A stretch of DNA of 35,349 bases from Nitrososphaerota archaeon. GTDB lineage: Archaea > Thermoproteota > Nitrososphaeria > Nitrososphaerales > Nitrosopumilaceae. Numbering within the stretch: position 1 is the first letter of the stretch; every line of letters starts with the position of its first letter. A program made the position numbers and the translations under genes. The stretch is from assembly GCA_016126025.1 (NCBI GenBank), contig JAEFDA010000067.1, forward strand, positions 1-35,349, given 5' to 3'. This document shows positions 7,911 through 14,960 of this stretch, piece after piece. Below the pieces are notes generated by a model. It did not search any database. It saw only the letters and a program-made list of their open reading frames with translations, and was not told where the DNA came from.

Positions 7911-7920
7911 ATTATATTAA
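7911..7920 (-). promoter_or_regulatory. TATA box for the 73-aa coiled-coil gene
   Basis: Minus-strand TTAATATAAT is one of the best TATA matches in the window. It is centred about 28 nt from the ATG at 7887. Confidence 0.5.
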
Positions 7921-7950
7921 TTAGATAGAACCAAGTCACTAAAAAAACGG

Positions 7951-7958
7951 TATATAAA
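7951..7958 (+). promoter_or_regulatory. Strong TATA box ahead of the micro-ORF
   Basis: TATATAAA is centred about 26 nt before the ATG at 7980. The match is close to an archaeal consensus, so a transcript probably starts near 7980 whether or not the micro-ORF is translated. Confidence 0.5.
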
Positions 7959-7979
7959 TGTCAAAGAACGGTACATGTA

Positions 7980-8093
7980 ATGGAGACCACCGAAATCCAA
8001 GCGGCGGGGTGGAAGTGTAAGTCTGTTCCAGTGGGGTGGAAATGTAGGTCGGAGTGGAAATGGGGGTCTAGATACGTGCAGGTCACTTTGTAA
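7980..8093 (+). CDS. Candidate 37-residue Trp/Cys-repeat micro-protein
   Basis: An ATG placed 26 nt after a strong TATA box opens a frame of 37 codons ending at TAA 8091-8093. The peptide starts METTEIQAAG and contains a repeated unit, GWKCKS then GWKCRS then EWKWGS, ending SRYVQVTL. Its 3' part lies inside the dispersed repeat at 8067-8125. The repeats mirror DNA-level tandem copies of GTGGAARTG, so this may be only a repeat read in frame. Alternatively it is a short leader transcript before gcvH. Coding status is uncertain. Confidence 0.35.
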   Translation: METTEIQAAGWKCKSVPVGWKCRSEWKWGSRYVQVTL

Positions 8094-8125
8094 GCCAGTC
8101 GGAGGCCAGATCACCGGGATGGGAC
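8067..8125. repeat. Second, partial copy of the 7.2-kb repeat
   Basis: This 59-bp segment is the same length as 7241-7299 and matches it in direct orientation with only about ten differences. The shared core is ACGTGCAGGTCACTTTGT, followed by GAGGCCAGATCAC. The matching left inverted arm is absent, so this is a half copy. Upstream (about 8010-8066) are three degenerate GTGGAARTG units. The copy ends just before the gcvH promoter. Confidence 0.7.
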
Positions 8126-8144
8126 TCTCCGCTACGGAAAATAG

Positions 8145-8152
8145 CTTTTTAA
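8145..8152 (+). promoter_or_regulatory. TATA box for the gcvH operon
   Basis: TTTTTTAA is centred about 27 nt before an in-frame TTG at 8176. It lies inside the coding sequence if the longer in-frame starts were used, which argues against them. Confidence 0.45.
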
Positions 8153-8175
8153 AGAAGATGCCCAAGTCTGCCCTG

Positions 8176-8553
8176 TTGGCTAGGAGATACACCGAGGAGC
8201 ACGAATGGGTGGACGCAATAGACGACGGCATCATAGTGGGAATTACGGAATTTGCACAGGACCAGCTCGGCGATGTGGTCTCTGTCGAGCTGCCCGAGGT
8301 TGGAGTCTCTTACAGGCATAATGATGCCATGGCAATAATAGATTCCGTAAAGACATCAACGGACGTATACAGTCCGGTGGACGGGCGGGTTACCCATGTT
8401 AACGAGAACCTGCTGTCACAGCCCGAACTGATCAACAAGTCACCATATCAGGACGGGTGGATTGTAAAGATGGTACCGGAGAATCGGGCCCAGCTGGACT
8501 CTATGCTCACCCAGGATCAGTACGACGAATTGGTTGGCAGCGCTGAGAAATAA
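8176..8553 (+). CDS. gcvH: Glycine cleavage system H protein
   Basis: Lipoyl carrier of the glycine cleavage system, shuttling the aminomethyl group between the P, T and L proteins. It has the family N-terminus (RRYTEEHEWV), FAQDQLGDVVSVELPEVG, and the lipoylated lysine in IDSVKTSTDVYSP (Lys59). The start is uncertain. ATGs at 8119 and 8158 are in frame, but 8119 lies in the dispersed repeat, and a TATA box at 8145-8152 would be internal to the 8119 form. TTG 8176 sits 27 nt after that box and gives 125 residues, the usual H-protein length beginning just before YTxEHEW. The stop abuts the gcvPA ATG directly. Confidence 0.92.
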   Translation: MARRYTEEHEWVDAIDDGIIVGITEFAQDQLGDVVSVELPEVGVSYRHNDAMAIIDSVKTSTDVYSPVDGRVTHVNENLLSQPELINKSPYQDGWIVKMVPENRAQLDSMLTQDQYDELVGSAEK

Positions 8554-9810
8554 ATGAACTACATTCCGCACACAAGGGAGCATGTCTCAGAGATGCTCAC
8601 TGCAATAGGCTGCCGGACGGTCGACGAGCTTGTGCCGGGGCAGGTTCCCAGAGCGGCAAGACTCGACCTCGGAGATCCCATGAGTGAGATGGAGGTGGTA
8701 TCATACATCGAGTCGCTTGCCGCAAAGAACGCACAGACCAAGTGCTTTGCCGGGGGCGGCTCATATGACCACTACATCCCCTCTGCCATTGGCCACATAG
8801 TCCTGAGGGGGGAATTTCTCACCGCATACACCCCGTATCAGGCAGAGGCAAGCCAGGGGGTGCTGCAGGCGCTATACGAATACCAATCATACATATGCCT
8901 GCTCACCGGCATGGACGTCTCCAACGCATCACTGTATGACGGAGCCTCGGCCCTGGCAGAAGCCGTACTCTTGGCACACTCATACACGAAAAGAAGAAGC
9001 GTTTTCGTGGACGGGGGATTGAATCCCGCATATCTTCAGGTTCTCAGGACATACTGCGAGGGAGCCGACATCTTCATCTCGGATGCCATAAACGACGATG
9101 TAGCGTGCGTCATACAGCAGACGCCCGCCTTTGACGGTTCCATAAAGGATCCCACGCACATGGCAGAGAAGGCCCACCGGAACGGATCCCTCTTCATAAG
9201 CTGCATATCAGATCCCACATCGCTGGCCATCATGCGCCCCCCCGGGGAGGCAGGGGCGGACATCGTAACGGGCGAGGGGCAGTCGTTCGGAATACCCAAG
9301 AGCTTTGGGGGCCCGTGTCTGGGGTTCATGGCGGTCAGGAGTGCGCTGACCAAAAAACTTCCTGGAAGAATAGTGGGCGCGACCCAGGACGGGTCCGGCA
9401 GGCGGGGATTTGTCCTTACGCTACAGGCAAGAGAGCAGTTCATCAGGCGGGAACGCGCCACCAGCAACATAACAACAAACCAGACGCTCTTGGCGCTGTC
9501 TGCAACCATATACCTGGCCCTGCTGGGAAGGACCGGCCTCCGGTCGGTTGCCCATACCTCGTACCGTCGGGCGCACCGGCTGCAGCAGATGCTGCACACA
9601 AGAGGGTTCCGCACCATAACGCCGGGCCCGTTCTACAACGAGTTTCTTGTAGAGACGCCAAGACCCGCAGCGGACATACTGGAGCGCCTACAGCGGTGCG
9701 GCATACTGGGCGGAATCGCGGTGGACGACCGCAGGCTGCTTATATGCTGCACAGAAAAGAACACCATACCAGATATGGAGACGTATGCGAGGGAGGCCTC
9801 CATGCAATGA
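8554..9810 (+). CDS. gcvPA: Glycine dehydrogenase (decarboxylating) subunit 1
   Basis: One half of the two-subunit P protein, which decarboxylates glycine on pyridoxal phosphate and passes the aminomethyl group to lipoyl-H. The 418-residue protein shows the family signatures CFAGGGSYDHYIPSAI, TAYTPYQAEASQG, SLYDGASALAEA and SFGGPCLGFMA, with ERATSNITTNQTL near the C-terminal third. It starts immediately after the gcvH stop and overlaps gcvPB by the four bases ATGA, so the three are one translationally coupled unit. The catalytic PLP lysine is on subunit 2. Confidence 0.95.
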   Translation: MNYIPHTREHVSEMLTAIGCRTVDELVPGQVPRAARLDLGDPMSEMEVVSYIESLAAKNAQTKCFAGGGSYDHYIPSAIGHIVLRGEFLTAYTPYQAEASQGVLQALYEYQSYICLLTGMDVSNASLYDGASALAEAVLLAHSYTKRRSVFVDGGLNPAYLQVLRTYCEGADIFISDAINDDVACVIQQTPAFDGSIKDPTHMAEKAHRNGSLFISCISDPTSLAIMRPPGEAGADIVTGEGQSFGIPKSFGGPCLGFMAVRSALTKKLPGRIVGATQDGSGRRGFVLTLQAREQFIRRERATSNITTNQTLLALSATIYLALLGRTGLRSVAHTSYRRAHRLQQMLHTRGFRTITPGPFYNEFLVETPRPAADILERLQRCGILGGIAVDDRRLLICCTEKNTIPDMETYAREASMQ

Positions 9811-11252
9811 CTGCACAAGACAAGGCCACACCCGGGAATCTTATCTTTGACTACGACCAAGCAAACACCGGACATGTCCACACAGACGAAGACGGCATAA
9901 AAGACCAGTTTCCGGAACGGGACTGCCTGCCCCTGCCGAATGTGAGCGAGATGCAGGTGATCCGCCACTATACGGAGCTCTCCAGAAAAAACTACGGAAT
10001 AGACACCGGCATATACCCGCTGGGCTCGTGCACCATGAAGTACAACCCGCGCGTAAACGAGGATATGGCCCGGCTCCCCGGGTTCGCGGGCATGCACCCT
10101 CACGCCCCGCCGTCCCACGCGCAGGGTGCGCTGGAGGTCATGTGGGAGCTGCAGGAGGCCCTCAAGGAGATCACCGGCATGGACGCGTTCAGCCTGCAGC
10201 CCGCCGCCGGCTCCCAGGGGGAGCTGCTGGGGGTCATGATCGCCAAGAGATACTTTGCAGACATGGGCGAGAGGCGCACCCGAATAATAATTCCGGACTC
10301 GGCGCACGGAACGAATCCCGCCACTGCCGCCACATGCCGGTTCCAGACTGTAACAGTACGCAGCGACGAGCGCGGAAACATGGACTTGGACGGGTTCCGG
10401 CAGGCCATAGGAGACGACGTGGCCGTGGTAATGATCACAAACCCCAACACGCTGGGATTCTACGAGGAGCACCTTCAGGAGATAACGGACCTGTCCAGAA
10501 AACACGGAACGCTGCTGTACTGCGACGGGGCAAACATGAACGCGATGCTGGGAATCAGCAAGCCTGCGGAGCAGGGATTTGACATGATGCACCTGAACCT
10601 GCACAAAACCTTCTCCACCCCGCACGGCGGCGGCGGGCCCGGCGGTGGCGCCCTGGGAGTCAGATCATTTCTTGAGGAGTACCTGCCGGTGCCGAGGGTT
10701 GTGAGAAATGACAGCGGCCACACGTTTGATCTAGACTACAACCACGAAAAGAGCGTCGGCAGGGTCCACTCGTTCTATGGAAACTTTGGAATTATGCTCA
10801 GGGCCCTGGCGTATATCAAATCGTGGGGATCCGACATTGTAAATGTCTCGGAGACGGCCCTCCTAAACGCAAACTATCTTCTGGGTCTCATAAGGGGGAG
10901 CTTTGACGTGCCGTATGACCGGCGGTGCGCCCACGAGTTTGTGGTGTCTACAAGAAGGTTCGGCGAGAAGAGCGCCCTGAATATAGCAAAAAGAATGATC
11001 GACTATGGGCTCCACCCACCCACCGTATACTTTCCGCTCATAGTAAAGGAGGCCCTAATGATAGAGCCTACCGAGACGGAGAGCAAGGAGACGCTGGACC
11101 GGCTTGCCGGCGCGCTCGCATATATAGCGAACGAGATGAACCAGAATCCAGACATACTCGACGGCGCGCCCCACACCACGGCCATCGGAAGGCTGGACGA
11201 GGTGATGGCCGCGCGGCGTCTTGACCTGCGCTGGAGGCCCCCGAAGGGATAA
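9807..11252 (+). CDS. gcvPB: Glycine dehydrogenase (decarboxylating) subunit 2
   Basis: PLP-binding half of the P protein. The 481-residue product contains GIYPLGSCTMKYNP, PDSAHGTNPATAA and the cofactor motif LNLHKTFSTPHGGGGPG, whose Lys267 should form the Schiff base. The frame is open far upstream through gcvPA, but homology begins at MTAQDKATPGNLIFDY. The ATG at 9807 overlaps the gcvPA TGA as ATGA, the expected coupled start. The next gene, lplB, starts four bases after the stop. Confidence 0.95.
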   Translation: MTAQDKATPGNLIFDYDQANTGHVHTDEDGIKDQFPERDCLPLPNVSEMQVIRHYTELSRKNYGIDTGIYPLGSCTMKYNPRVNEDMARLPGFAGMHPHAPPSHAQGALEVMWELQEALKEITGMDAFSLQPAAGSQGELLGVMIAKRYFADMGERRTRIIIPDSAHGTNPATAATCRFQTVTVRSDERGNMDLDGFRQAIGDDVAVVMITNPNTLGFYEEHLQEITDLSRKHGTLLYCDGANMNAMLGISKPAEQGFDMMHLNLHKTFSTPHGGGGPGGGALGVRSFLEEYLPVPRVVRNDSGHTFDLDYNHEKSVGRVHSFYGNFGIMLRALAYIKSWGSDIVNVSETALLNANYLLGLIRGSFDVPYDRRCAHEFVVSTRRFGEKSALNIAKRMIDYGLHPPTVYFPLIVKEALMIEPTETESKETLDRLAGALAYIANEMNQNPDILDGAPHTTAIGRLDEVMAARRLDLRWRPPKG

Positions 11253-11255
11253 CGC

Positions 11256-11561
11256 ATGGACCCTGACCGAGACGGCACGGTCGTAACTGCGCATACGGCA
11301 AAGCTGGAGAAGATGGTGAGAATAAGGCTGGATTATTCCCGCCAATCCCGTACGATAAGATCCATAAGGATCACTGGGGATTTTTTCATGCATCCGGAGG
11401 ATGCGATAGAGGGCCTAGAGACGGGGCTGCGGGGGGCAGAGCTGGAAAGGGATGCCTTGAGGCAGAGAATCTCCTCGGCCCTTGCCGGTACCCGGTGTTT
11501 TGGGTTTGACGCCGAATCGCTGGCGGGGGCGATACTGGATGCGGGAGGCGGTGCGCCATAA
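11256..11561 (+). CDS. lplB: Lipoate-protein ligase accessory subunit (LplB-like)
   Basis: A 101-residue protein matching the small C-terminal domain of lipoate-protein ligase. In Thermoplasma this domain is a separate subunit required for LplA to make lipoyl-AMP. The recognisable core is RTIRSIRITGDFFMHPEDAIEGLE-like (residues about 32-56; GDFF and PEDAIE are the telling parts). Here lplB precedes lplA, whereas the characterised Thermoplasma pair has lplA first (from memory). It sits four bases after gcvPB, and its TAA (11559-11561) overlaps the proposed start of lplA. The pairing with the adjacent catalytic subunit strengthens the call. Confidence 0.8.
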   Translation: MDPDRDGTVVTAHTAKLEKMVRIRLDYSRQSRTIRSIRITGDFFMHPEDAIEGLETGLRGAELERDALRQRISSALAGTRCFGFDAESLAGAILDAGGGAP

Positions 11562-12292
11562 GGTTTGAGCGCATCAAAATACTGGAGACCGGCTTGGGTA
11601 CGGGCCCGTGGAACATGGCCGTGGATGAGTGTCTCCTTTACAGGTATGGCGCCGCCGGGGATACAGTTTTACGAATATATGGTTGGTCCCGGCCCTGTAT
11701 AACGATAGGCTACTTTCAGGGGGTGCGCGAGGAGGTCAATCTGGAGCGGTGCGAGCACAGCCGGGTGGATGTTGTAAGGAGAATCACCGGCGGGGGCGCG
11801 GTGTTTCACGATATGGAGGTCACATACTCGCTGGTCGCCGGCCGGTTTCCTTTAGATATAATGGCATCATACCGGAGCATATGCGACATGGTGGTATTGG
11901 GGCTGGGCCGTATGGGCTTGGATGCGTCGTTCTCTCCGCTCAACGACGTCACCATAAATGGGAAAAAGGTCTGCGGCAATGCCCAGACAAGAAAGGGCGG
12001 CGCGCTGCTGCAGCACGGCACCATACTGCTGGATGTGGATGTGAAAAAGATGTTCTCGCTGCTGAACGTGCCCACCGCAAAGATACGGGACAAGGCCATT
12101 GCAGATGTGAAGGAGAGGGTGGCGGGCATAGGCCGTACATTCGAACAGACCGCCGAGGCGCTAAAGGGGGGCGCGCAGGACGCGTTTGGCTGTGAACTGG
12201 ATGCCATGTCGCTGTCCCGGGAGGACATCGCAGAATGCAGGAGGATAATGGCCGCAAGATACTCCCAAGAGTCGTGGACGCACAGGAGATAG
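11558..12292 (+). CDS. lplA: Lipoate-protein ligase catalytic subunit (LplA)
   Basis: Adenylates lipoate or octanoate and attaches it to lysine of lipoyl domains such as GcvH. Family motifs are NMAVDECLL, ITIGYFQGVREEVNLE, the RRITGGGAVFHD lipoate/ATP loop, LNDVTINGKKVCGNAQTRK and HGTILLDVDV. The N-terminal strand (RFERIKILETG) is clearly homologous to LplA proteins but lies upstream of any ATG, GTG or TTG. The first usual codon is TTG 11594, then ATG 11615. I place the start at ATA 11558, which overlaps the lplB stop as ATAA, mirroring the ATGA overlap of gcvPA/gcvPB. If ATA is not used, the protein begins at 11594 and lacks its first strand. Confidence 0.85.
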   Translation: MRFERIKILETGLGTGPWNMAVDECLLYRYGAAGDTVLRIYGWSRPCITIGYFQGVREEVNLERCEHSRVDVVRRITGGGAVFHDMEVTYSLVAGRFPLDIMASYRSICDMVVLGLGRMGLDASFSPLNDVTINGKKVCGNAQTRKGGALLQHGTILLDVDVKKMFSLLNVPTAKIRDKAIADVKERVAGIGRTFEQTAEALKGGAQDAFGCELDAMSLSREDIAECRRIMAARYSQESWTHRR

Positions 12293-12696
12293 TGCGGCAG
12301 CAGGGGAGGCCCTGCCCGGCAGTGTGGGGAACCACACCCGGAGGTGCGCCCGCCATATGGGGGACCCGACCGCCACGCGCACTATGGTTGCGCCCTGCAG
12401 GTATGGCACTGGCCGCAAGGAGTGCAAAAACTCGCGACTAGCAGAGGCAGATCCTCCTCCAATGCCATGCAAGGTGATACCGGCAAATCGTGTAGATGCG
12501 CGCCCGCACAGCGTCGGGGCGCCCGCGCTCCAAAAGGTGTGGCAAAACGAGCCCCCCGGCAGGCCGGGGAACAGACCATAGGCGACCACAATGAGAGAAT
12601 ATGGCGCCACAGATATCCGATCCCAATACAGGAATTTATGTACCGGAAGGGCGGTTGGCATTCCGGGTGACTTTGGCGGGCACCGTTACCCTCGCA
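12293..12696. other. 404-bp stretch with no supported gene
   Basis: Between lplA and the lipoamide dehydrogenase promoter. Open frames on both strands lack family resemblance and sensible starts. I found no tRNA T-loop, SRP RNA or CRISPR-like repeat. TATA-like AT patches occur at about 12595 and 12631, but only frames of 10-25 codons follow. It may be decayed sequence, an unrecognised RNA or a long spacer. Confidence 0.5.
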
Positions 12697-12706
12697 ATAT
12701 TTATTG
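12697..12706 (+). promoter_or_regulatory. TATA box for lipoamide dehydrogenase
   Basis: ATATTTATTG is centred about 28 nt before the GTG at 12729. It marks a second transcription unit inside the glycine cleavage island. Confidence 0.55.
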
Positions 12707-12728
12707 TGTATCGTACAGGCTCCCTTCC

Positions 12729-14048
12729 GTGTACGATGCCATAGTCGTGGGGGCCGGGCCCGGGGGCTACGCGTGCGCCATAAGCCTGGCCAAAGGCGGC
12801 GCCAAGGTGTGCATAATAGAGCGGAACGGCCTTGGCGGCACCTGCACCCAGAGAGGATGCATCCCCACAAAGTATCTTCATGCGATGGGCGACTTGGCCC
12901 GGAGGACGAGGGCCGCAAAGAGGCACGGCATAGGGGACGGCACCATAAGCATCAATTATGATATGCTGAGCGCCGGCATGAGGGGCACAATATCCAGGAT
13001 TGCTTCGGGGATGCGACTCCAGCTCCGACAGCACAATGTGGACACAATATCCGGGGAGGCCAGCGTGATATCGCCCGACATTGTAGAGGTTGACGGGGTG
13101 CGATACGAGACCCGCAATGTCGTACTGGCGACAGGGAGCAGGCCCAAGACCGTCGATTTGGCAGGATATGACACGCTTACCACCGACTCTGTGTTCGAGT
13201 TGCAGAGCCTCCCCGAATCCATACTGGTCATAGGAGGGGGGTATAGCGGATGCGAGTTTGCGTCCATACTGAATGCCTTGGGCTGCAGGGTGTGGCTGGC
13301 CGAGGCGCAAGGGTCCCTCCTGCCGGGGCAGCCAAAGGTGGTGGGGGATACAATAGAGAAATACATGAAGCTGGACGGCATATCGGTATTCACCGGCGCC
13401 ACGGCAAACGCGCGTGACGGCCATATTATGGTGGGAAAGGATGAGATAGACCCCGAGGCCATACTGGCCAGTGTGGGAAGATACCCGGCTCTGGACGCAG
13501 ACCGGCTCGATATGCTGGGCGTCGAATATAGCAACAGGGGCATATCCGTGGACGCAAGAATGCAGACCAGCGCGGACAGGATATATGCGGTGGGTGATGT
13601 CACCGGGGTGTACGAGCTGGCGCATGTGGCCACGCGCCAGGGGGAGGTCGCGGCGCACAACATGCTGGGCCGACACACCCAGATAGACTACACCACGATA
13701 CCCTACTGCGTGTTTACGTACCCGGAGGTGGCCATGGTGGGAAGGCTGGAGGGGCAGGCGGCCACAGTGCAGATGGTAGCCAGTGCAAAGGCAAACTGCA
13801 TGGCACAGACCCGGGGGTTCACCAGGGTGTATACCAGAAACGGTACACTGCAGGGGGCGCTGATAGTGGGCGCGCACGCCAGCGAGATCATAGGCGAGGC
13901 GGCGCTGGCCATAAGGATGGGCCTCAGGCCCCAGGATGTGGCCGATACCATACACGCGCACCCCACCCTGCCGGAGGCCCTTGCCGACGCGGCGGCGGCC
14001 GCAGCACGCATGCAGGAGGCCACAGAATCATGTCCGGGGCCAGAATAG
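12729..14048 (+). CDS. lpdA: Dihydrolipoamide dehydrogenase (L protein)
   Basis: Reoxidises dihydrolipoyl-H with FAD and NAD. The 439-residue protein has the N-terminal FAD fold (VYDAIVVGAGPGGYACA), the redox disulfide in GLGGTCTQRGCIPTK (Cys39 and Cys44), the NAD-binding ILVIGGGYSGCEFAS, the second FAD motif (RIYAVGDVTG) and a C-terminal HAHPTLPEAL with the catalytic His-Glu pair. The frame extends upstream, but the GTG at 12729 gives the standard N-terminus and lies 28 nt after a TATA box. Its last 19 bases overlap the next gene. In this setting it is most likely the L protein of glycine cleavage. Confidence 0.93.
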   Translation: MYDAIVVGAGPGGYACAISLAKGGAKVCIIERNGLGGTCTQRGCIPTKYLHAMGDLARRTRAAKRHGIGDGTISINYDMLSAGMRGTISRIASGMRLQLRQHNVDTISGEASVISPDIVEVDGVRYETRNVVLATGSRPKTVDLAGYDTLTTDSVFELQSLPESILVIGGGYSGCEFASILNALGCRVWLAEAQGSLLPGQPKVVGDTIEKYMKLDGISVFTGATANARDGHIMVGKDEIDPEAILASVGRYPALDADRLDMLGVEYSNRGISVDARMQTSADRIYAVGDVTGVYELAHVATRQGEVAAHNMLGRHTQIDYTTIPYCVFTYPEVAMVGRLEGQAATVQMVASAKANCMAQTRGFTRVYTRNGTLQGALIVGAHASEIIGEAALAIRMGLRPQDVADTIHAHPTLPEALADAAAAAARMQEATESCPGPE

Positions 14049-14956
14049 GTATAGAGCTGGGCATACGGGCCCCCGCAAAGGCCGTGCGGAGGGCGGCCGA
14101 ACTGGCAGGATCTTATGCGGAATACTTTCTGGTTCCCGAGACCCACCCGCATATAATGGGGGTCGATGCGCTGGACATGCTACTGGAGGTATCGGCAGGC
14201 CTCCCAAGCCGCGCACGCATGGGCACCGGCGTGATCAACGTGTTTTCCCGCACCAGTGAGGATATGCTGGATCAGGCGCTCCGCATCCACCGCACCGTGG
14301 GAGGGCGGTTCATCCTGGGGATCGGCACAAGCGCGCCGGTCGTCGTGGAGGGAATGTGGAAGATGGCGTTTCGCAGGCCCGTATCCCGTCTTGTGTCATA
14401 TACTAGGAGCCTCCGGGAGCATGGGTATGCGGGGCCCATATACTGGGCCGCAGTGGGCGGGAGGACACTGCAGCTCGCCATACAGAACGCCGACGGCGTC
14501 ATGTTCTTTCTCAAGCCGCGCTCACACATGCCAAAGCATGTCAGGGCAATCCGGGAGGGGGCGCCGCCGGAATTTGGCATAATGTCCATCATTCCCGTAT
14601 CCACGAGTCGCGATCCGGCGCATGACACCCATATGGATGTGAAAACGACCGTTGCCGGATATGTGGGCGCAAACGGCTTTTATGGCGGGCCCTTGGCCGC
14701 GGCGGGATTTGACGTTGCTGGCATACGGGACGCATACAGCAGAGAGGGGGTGCGGGGCGGGGCACGCATGGTAGGCGACCGCATATTGGACGAAGTGCAG
14801 GCGGTATGGGGCACCCCCAAGTCCTGCGCCCGTGCGATACGCGGCTTGGCCCAAGAGTCGGAGGCCGACGTGCTGGTTCTGGGCTTTGATCTTCCGCCTG
14901 ACAGGTATGATGATGCATTCTTTGAGGACCTGGGCACACTGCTGCGGGGGCTGTAG
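14030..14956 (+). CDS. F420-dependent luciferase-like (LLM/Mer-type) oxidoreductase
   Basis: A 308-residue TIM-barrel flavin/F420 family protein. Typical features are the N-terminal strand IGIELGI, LPSRARMGTGVINVFSRT, the loop LGIGTSAPVV, and GPIYWAAVGGRTLQLA followed by NADGVMFF. Such enzymes usually reduce a substrate with F420H2; methylene-tetrahydromethanopterin reductase (Mer) is the classical archaeal member. The start overlaps the dehydrogenase 3' end by 19 bp, and five bases separate it from the condensing enzyme, so the three are co-transcribed. A one-carbon role would suit glycine cleavage; a reductive role with the condensing enzyme is the alternative. Substrate unknown. Confidence 0.75.
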   Translation: MSGARIGIELGIRAPAKAVRRAAELAGSYAEYFLVPETHPHIMGVDALDMLLEVSAGLPSRARMGTGVINVFSRTSEDMLDQALRIHRTVGGRFILGIGTSAPVVVEGMWKMAFRRPVSRLVSYTRSLREHGYAGPIYWAAVGGRTLQLAIQNADGVMFFLKPRSHMPKHVRAIREGAPPEFGIMSIIPVSTSRDPAHDTHMDVKTTVAGYVGANGFYGGPLAAAGFDVAGIRDAYSREGVRGGARMVGDRILDEVQAVWGTPKSCARAIRGLAQESEADVLVLGFDLPPDRYDDAFFEDLGTLLRGL

Positions 14957-14960
14957 GTGT

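Noticed and set aside
7917..8234. Minus-strand proline-rich frame across the second repeat copy
   Set aside because: It resembles another minus-strand frame at 7091-7315 only because both read the same DNA repeat. It also overlaps the start of gcvH antisense.
9315..9806. Long in-frame extension of gcvPB through gcvPA
   Set aside because: No homology, and it is read in the wrong frame of gcvPA. The ATGA overlap at 9807 is the real start.
12161..12661. 166-codon minus-strand frame in the lplA-lpd gap
   Set aside because: No recognisable family, biased composition, partial overlap with lplA and no TATA box at its start.
12636..13961. 441-codon open frame on the minus strand over lipoamide dehydrogenase
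   Set aside because: Exact antisense shadow of a well-conserved gene; its composition (His, Tyr, Gly, Arg excess) is typical of high-GC shadows.
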